From RHKX01 sp963743875 (GTDB taxonomy: Bacteria > Actinomycetota > Thermoleophilia > Solirubrobacterales > 70-9): 64,000 bases of DNA. A program made the position numbers and the translations under genes. Location of the stretch: contig CAVURM010000001.1 of NCBI GenBank assembly GCA_963743875.1, positions 1 through 64,000 on the forward strand. The letters run 5' to 3'. Numbering within the stretch: position 1 is the first letter of the stretch; every line of letters begins with the position of its first letter. The notes below the pieces were generated by a model. That model was given only the letters and a program-made list of their open reading frames with translations, was not told the DNA's origin and searched no databases. Shown here piece after piece: positions 18,913-25,826 of this stretch.

Positions 18913-19007
18913 GGCGTGGGAGGCCGCGACTCGGCGTCCTCGTCGGCTCACGGCCATTCGGCCGCATCGCCTCCTGCGTCCTTGATTCGCGGGCTCCCGC
19001 ACACGCC
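18913..19007. repeat. Covarying hairpin element, copy 3
   Basis: Just after ctaE. Outer pairs: GGCG (18913-18916) / CGCC (19004-19007), GGGAG (18918-18922) / CTCCC (18994-18998), and CCGCGA (18924-18929) / TCGCGG (18987-18992). The apical stem is CGGCC (18951-18955) / GGCCG (18960-18964). Conserved strands are GTCCTCGTCGGCTCA and CATCGCCTCCTGCGTCC. At the position of the GCAG/CTGC pair of copies 2 and 4 this copy has GCGA/TCGC, a compensatory change. Confidence 0.85.
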
Positions 19008-19059
19008 AGGAGAATTCCAGGCGAGCCTCCGACGAGGCCGGGGACGCCCGCCAGCTGGT

Positions 19060-19144
19060 TGTCCCGGCCCCATGAACGTCACTCGCCCCCGGTGGATTGG
19101 CTGGGTGCGTGACTTTTCACGTGTCGGGGGCCAATGATCGTCAC
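19060..19144. repeat. Imperfect 24-bp direct repeat with small palindrome
   Basis: 19060-19083 and 19121-19144 match at 19 of 24 positions (ending CGTCACT in both). Between them sits the hairpin CGTGA (19108-19112) / TCACG (19117-19121). It lies in the gap between ctaE and the small minus-strand gene ending at 19197. It could be a regulatory site or a degenerate repeat; nothing else is recognisable in 19008-19196. Confidence 0.4.
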
Positions 19145-19196
19145 TGAGGCTCGCGGCGGATGACGGGGGTGGGTTACGTTGGTTGCGGCGGACGGC

Positions 19197-19487
19197 TCAG
19201 CCGGGGCCGACCCAGGGGCCGACGTTGCGGTCGTGTGCTGATCGGGGGTCGTCTGGGGTGTCGGGGCGCTCGTCGGCGCGGACCTCGGTCCCCAGGTTGT
19301 CAGCCGGGGGAGGGAGCGCGACCTTGACCACCTGCCAGGGGCCGGCGGCGTCCTTCGGAGCGCGTGGGAGCCACTGATGGGTCGCCCGATCCGCATGGGT
19401 GGCGGCGAGGCGCGCACAGAGGGCTCTGGCGCCCTCTTCGGTGAGCACCTTGGGGTTCGCGTCGCTGGGGTCGCTGCTGGGGCTCAT
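19197..19487 (-). CDS. Small conserved hypothetical protein
   Basis: 96 residues from ATG 19487. Contains LTEEGARALCARLAATHADR followed by THQWLPRAPKDAAGPWQVVKVALP, which looks like a compact alpha-beta unit. There is no signal, membrane segment or metal site. Its ATG lies 8 bp downstream of the stop of the minus-strand membrane protein, so the two probably share a transcript. The function is unknown. Confidence 0.55.
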   Translation of the reverse strand: MSPSSDPSDANPKVLTEEGARALCARLAATHADRATHQWLPRAPKDAAGPWQVVKVALPPPADNLGTEVRADERPDTPDDPRSAHDRNVGPWVGPG

Positions 19488-19495
19488 TTCGGCTC

Positions 19496-19990
19496 TCAGC
19501 AGGTCGTAGCGAAGCTGACGATGATCAGGGCGAGTCCCGAGAAGGCCACGGCGATCGGGAAGAAGCCGAGCGATACGGGCAGGTCCGGCGCGGAGGTGGA
19601 CCTGAGCCGGCGTCCGACGGCGACGACGGTGACCGCCTCCGGGATCGCTGACAGCACGAAGACGACCGCGGCAAACCAGGTTGCGAGTTGCTGGGTGCCG
19701 GTCGAGGGCCCTCCGCAGTCGGCGCTGAGGGGATCGACCCAGTCGGGGGCGGCGATGGCCAATCTGATCAGGATGACGACGAGCAGGGTCCCCGCCAGCC
19801 CTGCCAGCAGCGCGGGCAGCAGCGCCGGGGTGCCGGGCTCGCGGGACCCTGCGTCCGCGCGGATGATGACGCCGGTGGCCAGCGGATAGAGGATGATCGC
19901 GACGACCAGGATGCCGATCAGGGGATCGGCCCCGAGCAGCGCGAGCACCAGTCCGGCGACGCAGGCGGTGATGTAGACGGCAAGGCGCAC
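19496..19990 (-). CDS. Hypothetical four-to-five-helix membrane protein
   Basis: 164 residues, almost entirely hydrophobic: helices around residues 4-22, 24-42, 58-82, 104-124 and 139-162. Polar loops contain GSREPGTP and DWVDPLSADCGGPST. No family was recognised. It is encoded upstream of the small gene at 19197-19487 on the minus strand and divergent from the small plus-strand membrane protein at 20066. Its place among respiratory genes suggests, but does not show, a membrane-complex role. Confidence 0.55.
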   Translation of the reverse strand: MRLAVYITACVAGLVLALLGADPLIGILVVAIILYPLATGVIIRADAGSREPGTPALLPALLAGLAGTLLVVILIRLAIAAPDWVDPLSADCGGPSTGTQQLATWFAAVVFVLSAIPEAVTVVAVGRRLRSTSAPDLPVSLGFFPIAVAFSGLALIIVSFATTC

Positions 19991-20065
19991 ACATCCAACC
20001 TATCCATGCCGGGGGTTGATCGGGGCGAATTCGGCCCAGTCGACGCGCCTGCGAAGATTCGGGGG

Positions 20066-20335
20066 ATGGCTGATCAGCAGATGCGAAACCCGTTCCAGTC
20101 GGAAGAGGACGCCTTCCGCGTGCTGGTGATCATCGTCGCCGCAGCGGTGATAGTGATCGCGAGCGCCGTGCTGATCAGCCAGACGCTCGGCGCGATCTTG
20201 GCGGTGATCGCGGTTTGCCTCGGCCTCTGGAAGTCCGCCGGGTGGCTCAAGGTCGCGCTCGGCGAGCCTGACGATGACCCGGATGACCCCGGCTCGCGGG
20301 GGCGGGGCGAGAAGCCCCCTCCGCGGGCGCCCTGA
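20066..20335 (+). CDS. Small two-helix membrane protein
   Basis: 89 residues from ATG 20066. An N-terminal amphipathic segment (NPFQSEEDAFRVLV) leads into two membrane helices (IIVAAAVIVIASAVLI and LGAILAVIAVCLGLW). The tail is rich in Asp, Pro and Arg. Similar short proteins are common in actinobacteria without assigned function. It stands alone on the plus strand, convergent with the cytochrome c gene at 20349. Confidence 0.5.
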   Translation: MADQQMRNPFQSEEDAFRVLVIIVAAAVIVIASAVLISQTLGAILAVIAVCLGLWKSAGWLKVALGEPDDDPDDPGSRGRGEKPPPRAP

Positions 20336-20348
20336 CCGGCGAGGAGAC

Positions 20349-21038
20349 TCAGTTGCCGGTGGCGGGCTTGCCGGCGTTGTCGTAGAGGAAGTCGACGAGC
20401 AGCTGGAGGTCCTTGGGCTCGATCACATCCCCGTAGTTGGCGGGCATGATGCCCTCGGAAAAGCCCTGGACGATCTCTGCATTCGGGTCCACGATGCTGG
20501 TCTCGATCTGATCCGGAGTCTGACTCACGAGCCCCTCGTCGAGGTTGGGGCCGACGTTGCCGGTGGACTCGGCTGCTGCGAACGTATGGCAGGCGCCGCA
20601 GCCGTTGTTGGCGAAGACCTGTCCGCCGGGGCCGCCCGGGGCGACCGGCGGCTCGATTCCGGGTACTCCGGCAACCGAGGCGACGTAGGCGGCGACGTCC
20701 TCGGCGTCGCGGCCGGTGACGATGTCGGCAGGCATATAGGTGGGGTCGGCGGGGTCGGTGTAGCGGGGATGGGAGATCTGATCGGTGACGACGCCCTCGA
20801 TCGTGTCCTGGTCCATCCCGGCGGCGCGGGAGGCGGCGAAGGAGGCGTCGAGGTCGGGGCCGATGTCGGCTGTCGTGCCGGCCTCCTTCAGGTAGTGGCA
20901 GGTGCCGCATTTGGCGATGAAGAGCTGGCGACCGTTGGCGAGGTCTGCATTCTCCTGGAGGTCGCAGCCGCTGATCGTCGCGATCATCGCCACGCCCAGG
21001 GCGGCCAATCCCGCTGCCTTCATCCGAGGTCCCTTCAC
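20349..21038 (-). CDS. Diheme cytochrome c lipoprotein
   Basis: Exported electron carrier of 229 residues (or 224 from the second Met). A signal peptide ending in the lipobox ISGC anchors it to the outer membrane face. Two c-type heme sites are present: CGTCH (near residue 44) and CGACH (near residue 151). Met-ligand candidates follow each, YMPAD (near residue 106) and IMPANYGD (near residue 199). The two halves resemble duplicated cytochrome c domains. With ctaC lacking a heme domain, this protein is a natural electron donor to the CuA site of the nearby oxidase; that partnership is inferred from position. Confidence 0.85.
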   Translation of the reverse strand: MKGPRMKAAGLAALGVAMIATISGCDLQENADLANGRQLFIAKCGTCHYLKEAGTTADIGPDLDASFAASRAAGMDQDTIEGVVTDQISHPRYTDPADPTYMPADIVTGRDAEDVAAYVASVAGVPGIEPPVAPGGPGGQVFANNGCGACHTFAAAESTGNVGPNLDEGLVSQTPDQIETSIVDPNAEIVQGFSEGIMPANYGDVIEPKDLQLLVDFLYDNAGKPATGN

Positions 21039-21175
21039 GCCCGGGATCCTACCGTTCGGGGAGGGCGTCCGGACGCGCGGTCGAGGGCATCGGGTAGGGT
21101 TGAGACGATCATCACAAGCCCGTGCGGCGTGCCTGCGCCGTGCGGATGAATCACGAAGGGAGCGCTGGGCGAGAG

Positions 21176-21577
21176 ATGGAAGTTCGCGAAGGAATGTCGG
21201 AGGTCGTGCTCACCGTCGGACCGGGCCACACGCTGCGTGATGCCGCTCGGATGATGAGCGACAAGGGGGTCGGCGCCGCGATCGTCGTCGACGAGGAGGC
21301 GCCGGGCCCGGGGATCATCAGCGAGCGCGACGTGCTGGTCTCGGTGGGCCGCGGGGAGGACCCCGACAGCGAGCGCGTCAGCGAGCACATGAGCGCGTCG
21401 GTGATCACCGCAGCACCCGACTGGAGCCTCGAGCGCGCCGCCACGGACATGGCTGCCAGGGGCATCCGCCACCTGGTGATCGTCGAGGGCGGAGAGCTCG
21501 TCGGTGTGCTCTCGATGCGGGACATCATGCGCGTCTGGACTTCTGCTGGCGCAACCTCAGCGATGTCGCCCGGATAG
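21176..21577 (+). CDS. CBS-domain protein
   Basis: Two tandem CBS motifs in 133 residues: MSEVVLTVGPGHTLRDAARMM with GAAIVVDEEAPGPGIISERDV, then MSASVITAAPDWSLERAATDM with IRHLVIVEGGELVGVLSMRDI. Such stand-alone pairs bind adenine nucleotides and act as sensors or partner regulators. The ATG at 21176 is chosen because the first motif starts soon after; an ATG at 21146 would add ten residues of no clear similarity. It is followed by hairpin element copy 4. Confidence 0.82.
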   Translation: MEVREGMSEVVLTVGPGHTLRDAARMMSDKGVGAAIVVDEEAPGPGIISERDVLVSVGRGEDPDSERVSEHMSASVITAAPDWSLERAATDMAARGIRHLVIVEGGELVGVLSMRDIMRVWTSAGATSAMSPG

Positions 21578-21586
21578 AGCCGGACG

Positions 21587-21694
21587 ATTCGGGGTCCCTG
21601 ACGCTGCGCAGCTCAGGGTCCTCGTCGGCTCACGTGCGAACAAGCACGCCTCGCCTCCTGCGTCCCTTGATCTGCTTGGTCAGGGACGCCGAAT
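21587..21694. repeat. Covarying hairpin element, copy 4
   Basis: Best-formed copy. Outer arms ATTCGG (21587-21592) / CCGAAT (21689-21694) and GTCCCTGAC (21594-21602) / GTCAGGGAC (21679-21687) give 15 pairs around one G-G mismatch. GCAG (21608-21611) pairs with CTGC (21672-21675). The apical stem is CGTGC (21633-21637) / GCACG (21644-21648). Conserved strands are GGTCCTCGTCGGCTCAC and CTCGCCTCCTGCGTCC. The right arm overlaps the stop codon of the minus-strand gene at 21680. Confidence 0.88.
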
Positions 21695-21961
21695 GGCTTC
21701 GGCGGGGATGACGGCGGTGTCGGTCTGCTGCTCGCGGCGCATCCGCGAGATCTCGTCGTTGGAGAGGCGCCACCAGATCCGCACGCCCAGGAGCACCACG
21801 AGCGCGCCGACGGCCCAGAGGAACCAGCCCTTGAACATGCCGATCAGGATCAGCGTGATTCCGGCGGCGACGATGATCGGCGCCAGCGAGTTGTTCGGAA
21901 CGTAGATCAGCTCCGAGGGCTCTACGGGAGCGATGGAGTCGCTGTCGGGTGGGGGGCTCAT
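21680..21961 (-). CDS. Small two-helix protein, possible oxidase subunit IV
   Basis: 93 residues: a proline/acid-rich N-terminus (ELIYVPNNSLAPI), two membrane helices (IIVAAGITLILIGMF and WFLWAVGALVVLLGVRI), then a basic cytoplasmic tail (WRLSNDEISRMRREQ). Size, topology and position at the end of the ctaB-containing minus-strand unit fit an actinobacterial small oxidase subunit. No diagnostic residue is known to me, so this is a suggestion. Its stop lies in the right arm of hairpin element copy 4. Confidence 0.5.
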   Translation of the reverse strand: MSPPPDSDSIAPVEPSELIYVPNNSLAPIIVAAGITLILIGMFKGWFLWAVGALVVLLGVRIWWRLSNDEISRMRREQQTDTAVIPAEAIRRP

Positions 21962-21970
21962 CCGGTCCGT

Positions 21971-22084
21971 TCAGCCGCCGACGTAGAGGACGGCGGCATA
22001 GAAGGTCAGGCTGAAGAGGAAGAGGGCGATCCCCGCGGCGACGAAGCCCGATCGGATGTTCTTGTTGGCTTTACTGCGATCCAT
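21971..22084 (-). CDS. 37-residue single-helix membrane protein
   Basis: Very short gene from ATG 22084 to TGA 21971-21973. It has a basic start (MDRSKANKNIRSG), one membrane helix (FVAAGIALFLFSLTFYAAVL) and the ending YVGG. It sits 15 bp below the end of ctaB and 9 bp above the start of the two-helix protein on the same strand, so it is very probably a real member of the operon. Single-helix proteins of this size occur in heme-copper oxidases (for example subunit IIa of the ba3 enzyme), but no sequence homology is claimed. Easily missed by gene callers. Confidence 0.65.
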   Translation of the reverse strand: MDRSKANKNIRSGFVAAGIALFLFSLTFYAAVLYVGG

Positions 22085-22099
22085 CGAACCGAAATCTAA

Positions 22100-23097
22100 T
22101 CAAGCGGCGAGGACCCTGTCGGCAGCCATCGCGGCGAAGAGCAGGAACAGGTAGGCGAGCGACCCCAGGTAGAGCCGCAGGGAGGCCTGTTTGGATGGGT
22201 TGCGCAGGAGCCGTACGGCTCCGACGACGAAGGCAAGCCCGAGCACGGCCGCGGCGACGAGGTAGAGGGTCCCGAAGAGGCCGGTGGCGACCGGGATCAG
22301 CGTGAACGTCACGAGCAGCAGCGAGTAGAAGAGGATCCGTCGGCGGGTGTAGCTCGCGCCGCGAACGACCGGAAGCATTGGGATGCCGGTGCGCTCGTAG
22401 TCGTCGGAGATCATCAGCGCCAGTGCCCAGAAATGCGGCGGGGTCCAGAGGAAGATGATCATGAAGGGGAAGATCGAGTCGAGGGTGAGACTGCCGGTGG
22501 CGGCGGCCCAGCCGACCAATGGGCGGCATCGCTCCGGCGGCGCCGCCGATGACGATGTTCTGCGGCGTTCTGGGCTTCAGCCACGCCGTGTAGAGCAGGA
22601 CGTAGCCGAGCAGCCCGACCATCGCGAGGCCGGCGGCGAGGGCATTGACGGTGACCCAGAGCTGCACGGTGGCCAGCACGCCGAGGGCGATTCCGAAGAC
22701 CAGGGCGTTGAATGGGCTCGATCCGGCCCGAGACGATCGGTCGGCCTCGGGTGCGACCCATGCGCGCGTCGATGTCCCGGTCGATGTAGTGGTTAATCGC
22801 TCCGGCTCCCCCGGCTGCCAGATAACCGCCGAGGCAGGTCCAGAGGACCGTGGAGAGCGCCAGACCGCTGGGCCGGGCGACGAACATCGTCGCCACGGTC
22901 GTCCAGAGAAGTAGCGAGATGATCCGTGGCTTGGTCAGCGCCAGATAGTCGAGCGCGTGCGCGATCAGCCCCGTCCCGTCGAGGCGGCGAGTGCTGGGGG
23001 TCGCGGATCTGGGCGAGCGCCGCTCGCCGCGTCCGACCGGCCGGTCGACTCCGCCGACCGGGGCTCCGCGCTCAGCTATGCCTGCCGAGGATTCCAT
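22100..23097 (-). CDS. ctaB: Protoheme IX farnesyltransferase (two frame breaks)
   Basis: Heme O synthase: attaches farnesyl to heme b on the way to heme A. Polytopic membrane prenyltransferase, about 330 residues when read through breaks near 22707 and 22520. The N-terminal part has LALTKPRIISLLL and the first aspartate-rich region NHYIDRDIDARMGRTRGRP. After the first break come LATVQLWVTVNAL and YTAWLKPRTPQNIVIGGAAG. After the second come FLWTPPHFWALAL and the second motif DDYERTGIPMLPV. All conserved pieces are present, so it is probably functional. It sits downstream of the ligand-less ctaD2; no ctaA is seen in the window. Confidence 0.88.
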
Positions 23098-23155
23098 CGT
23101 GCGGGCGTCGAAGGCATGGTCGGGGCCACCGTCTGGGGGCGAGCGGGCATGCCGC

Positions 23156-24958
23156 TCAGGCTACCGGGCGGTCGTCTTCGTCTTGCGGGGACCCCGATGA
23201 TTCGGCGGCGTCCGGGGAATCCGGGGCACCGGGCGCGTCGGCGGCAACGGCGACCGGCTCCGGGTCGGGGTCAGGCTCCGGGTCCGTCGCCGCCGGCGGG
23301 TACCAGCGGGTTGCTCGGCGCCTGATCGCATCGCGGATGTCGTCGAGCGGTTCGGCGCTGCGGACGTCGGGAATGAGGTCGAAGTTGTGGACGGGCGGCG
23401 GCGAGGGCGCGAACCACTCGAGCGTGCTGCCGTGCCATGGGTCGGGGCCGACCTCGACACCGTTGTTGTAGCTGGATGCGGCGTTGAACATCGAGATGAT
23501 GAAGCCGCACACGAAGACGATCGCGCCGATCGAGGTCAGCAGGTTGAGCGTGTCCAGCCCGCTGTCGCCGTAGAACTGGGAGACGTCGACGGGCATGCCC
23601 TCCAGTCCGGCCATCATCATCGTCACCGCCATCACCAGTGCACCGATGAAGAGAGCCCAGAACGAGGCCGTGCCGAGCGAGTCGCCCATCGTCCGTCCGC
23701 AGAGCTTCGGGAACCAGTAGTAGAGGCCGGCGAAACCGCCGAGAACCCCGGCACCGGCCAGCAGCGCGAAGGTCGTGCCCGAGGTGAAGGCGCTCCCGGC
23801 CAGTAGCCAGCCGACCGGGACGATCGACCCGATCAGCTCGCCGACGAGGCCGATGACGAGCAGGACGACCGCGCCGAGGGCGTACTTCAGCGGCATGCCC
23901 TTCTGCACCGTGCCGCCGCTCAGCGTGCCGATCCAGTTGAAGAAGATCAATCCGACGGGGACGATGGCGATCAGCGCCATCAACATGGCGAAGTAGCGGA
24001 AGCCCATCGGGATCGGGGCCGAGTACATGCTCTGCATCCAGCCGAGCACCGCGAGCACGGCGACGGCGACGAGCGAGCCGGCGATCGTTCGATGTCCGAA
24101 TTGAGGCTGACGCGCGAACGTGGCGAAGATCTCGGAGATCGTGGCGAGCGCGGCGACCAGGACCGAGACGGTCGCACCGGCCAGGAAGATCGACGCGAGG
24201 TGCTCGTAGAGCATCGGTTTGCCGCCGTCGCCCGGAGTGAAGAAGACGCCGCCGAAGTGGCGGTCGATGATCAGCATCGAAATCGCGGCGAGGAAGATCG
24301 GGCTGACGACGAGCAGTGTGTAGCTGGCGATCGAGCCCGCCCAGCTGAACAGCGGCATCCTCTGCAGGGCCATTCCCGGAGCCCGCGAGTTGCGGATCGT
24401 CGCGATCATGCTGATCGAGAAGCAGACGAACCCGAGCAGGGCGAGGGCGAATCCGGTCAGCCAGGCGTCTACCGCGGCGCCCTGGAGGAACTCGCCGGCG
24501 GAGAGCGGGGGCAGGCCGATGACACCGGCCTCCGAGGGCCGGTAGAGAAAGCTCGCGTAGATGGTGATTCCGCCGAAGAGGTAGAGCCAGTAGGAGAGGT
24601 GGTGAAGGCGGGGGAGGGCCATGCCGCGAGCGCCGATCTGCAGCGGCAGCACGACCGAGAAGAGGCCGAGGGCGAGGGGGAGGGCGAAGAGGACGAGCGC
24701 GGTGACCCCGTAGGCGGAGAGCAGACGGTCGAAGATCTCGGGACGGATCAACGTGTTCTCCGGGACCATCAGCTGCAAGCGCATCATCAGCAGCTCGGCG
24801 AGTGCGGCGGTGGCGAAGAAGAGCGCGGTTGCGATGTACATCCGGCCGACCGACTTGTGCTCGGCGCTGGTCACGAGCGTGATCCAGCCCTTCTGGGCGC
24901 GCGGGATCTGCTCGCTGACGACCTCCGGGTGGGCGGATGTCCGAATCGGAGGGGTCAT
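23156..24958 (-). CDS. Cytochrome oxidase subunit I homologue lacking all metal ligands (CtaD2)
   Basis: 600 residues with the full subunit I topology and recognisable landmarks (LPLQIGARGMALPRL, FFNWIGTLSGGTVQKGMPLKY, FAGLYYWFPKLCGR, C-terminal LEWFAPSPPPVHNFDLIPDVRS). Aligned by eye with the active ctaD here, every heme and copper ligand is replaced. STHA becomes SAYG (Tyr83). SHPAVY becomes LAGATV (His to Ala260, Tyr to Val264), WAHHMF becomes WMQSMY (Gln309, Ser310), and the AHLHF helix (about 384-412) has no histidine. The frame is intact. It overlaps coxB2 by 4 bp (ATGA). It cannot be an oxidase; it may be a structural, regulatory or repurposed proton/ion complex subunit. A Pro/Asp/Glu-rich tail ends the protein. 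Confidence 0.85.
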   Translation of the reverse strand: MTPPIRTSAHPEVVSEQIPRAQKGWITLVTSAEHKSVGRMYIATALFFATAALAELLMMRLQLMVPENTLIRPEIFDRLLSAYGVTALVLFALPLALGLFSVVLPLQIGARGMALPRLHHLSYWLYLFGGITIYASFLYRPSEAGVIGLPPLSAGEFLQGAAVDAWLTGFALALLGFVCFSISMIATIRNSRAPGMALQRMPLFSWAGSIASYTLLVVSPIFLAAISMLIIDRHFGGVFFTPGDGGKPMLYEHLASIFLAGATVSVLVAALATISEIFATFARQPQFGHRTIAGSLVAVAVLAVLGWMQSMYSAPIPMGFRYFAMLMALIAIVPVGLIFFNWIGTLSGGTVQKGMPLKYALGAVVLLVIGLVGELIGSIVPVGWLLAGSAFTSGTTFALLAGAGVLGGFAGLYYWFPKLCGRTMGDSLGTASFWALFIGALVMAVTMMMAGLEGMPVDVSQFYGDSGLDTLNLLTSIGAIVFVCGFIISMFNAASSYNNGVEVGPDPWHGSTLEWFAPSPPPVHNFDLIPDVRSAEPLDDIRDAIRRRATRWYPPAATDPEPDPDPEPVAVAADAPGAPDSPDAAESSGSPQDEDDRPVA

Positions 24959-25794
24959 TGCTCGAACTTGACTCCCGGTGCGGAGCCGTCGTCGACCCGC
25001 TCCTGAACCGCGGCGCGACCGGCCTTGATCCCGTCGATCTTCTCCTGCAGGAACGCCTCGTACTCATCCGGCTCGACGACCTCGACGACCGTCCTCATCG
25101 TCGAATAGCCGGGGCCGGAGAAACGGGTCGAGGCACCCTCGAAGGTTCCGGTCTCGGTCGCCGTGAACGAGACCTCGTTGGTCAGGCCCGGAACTGCGTC
25201 GGCGGACGGTGCGAGGGCGGGTACCGACCAGCGATGAAGGACGTCGACGGAGCTGATCTCGAGGTTGATCGGGGTGTCGACCGGCACCACCAGCCTGTAG
25301 TAGCTGTAGGGAGCTTCGGAGTTGAAGCCGTCGGCGGTCTCTTCGGGGGCGGGGTAGCCGTACCGCCAGAGCCACTGCTGGCCGTTCACCTGGATCGTGA
25401 TCGGATCGGCGTCGGCGGCCGCCTCGACCTCGGTGGTCTTGCCGGTGAAGATGATCCCGACGACGAAGAGCAGGAGCGCCAGCACTCCGAGGCCGGCGCC
25501 GACCCGCGTCTGAGCCGAGCGGGTCCCGCGGGTACGACGGGGTTGATCGGAGCCGAAGCCCGAGCCCGAGTCGCTCGAGCGGAGGGCGCGGAAGAGGGCG
25601 CCCAGGGTTCCGAGCACGATCAACGCGCCGAGCACGGCCATGATCACGTACATCGTCCGCGCGCTGGCGGCGTTGTCGGATGCCGACGAATCCGGCGCCA
25701 GCAGACTCGCGGCCGCGACCTGCGGCATCAGGGCGAGGGTGCCGGCGCTCACGGCGGCGGAGAAAAAAGCGACTCTTCTACGGGGGACCTGCAA
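24955..25794 (-). CDS. Cytochrome oxidase subunit II homologue lacking the CuA site (CoxB2)
   Basis: 279 residues. A signal-like first segment and two membrane helices (MYVIMAVLGALIVLGTL and LGVLALLLFVVGIIF) are followed by a cupredoxin-like domain. The electron-entry strand is conserved (NGQQWLWRYGYP), as is SSVDVLHRW with His187. The CuA loop reads GTFEGASTRFSGPGYSTM, against GTYSVICTELCGWGHATM in the active ctaC. Both Cys become Ser (222, 226), Glu becomes Arg (224) and His becomes Tyr (230); only Met233 remains. It is in frame throughout and translationally coupled to ctaD2, so both appear maintained as a metal-free pair. Confidence 0.85.
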   Translation of the reverse strand: MQVPRRRVAFFSAAVSAGTLALMPQVAAASLLAPDSSASDNAASARTMYVIMAVLGALIVLGTLGALFRALRSSDSGSGFGSDQPRRTRGTRSAQTRVGAGLGVLALLLFVVGIIFTGKTTEVEAAADADPITIQVNGQQWLWRYGYPAPEETADGFNSEAPYSYYRLVVPVDTPINLEISSVDVLHRWSVPALAPSADAVPGLTNEVSFTATETGTFEGASTRFSGPGYSTMRTVVEVVEPDEYEAFLQEKIDGIKAGRAAVQERVDDGSAPGVKFEQ

Positions 25795-25826
25795 GGCGCC
25801 GCCATTCTAGGGGGCGTGACCGGCAG

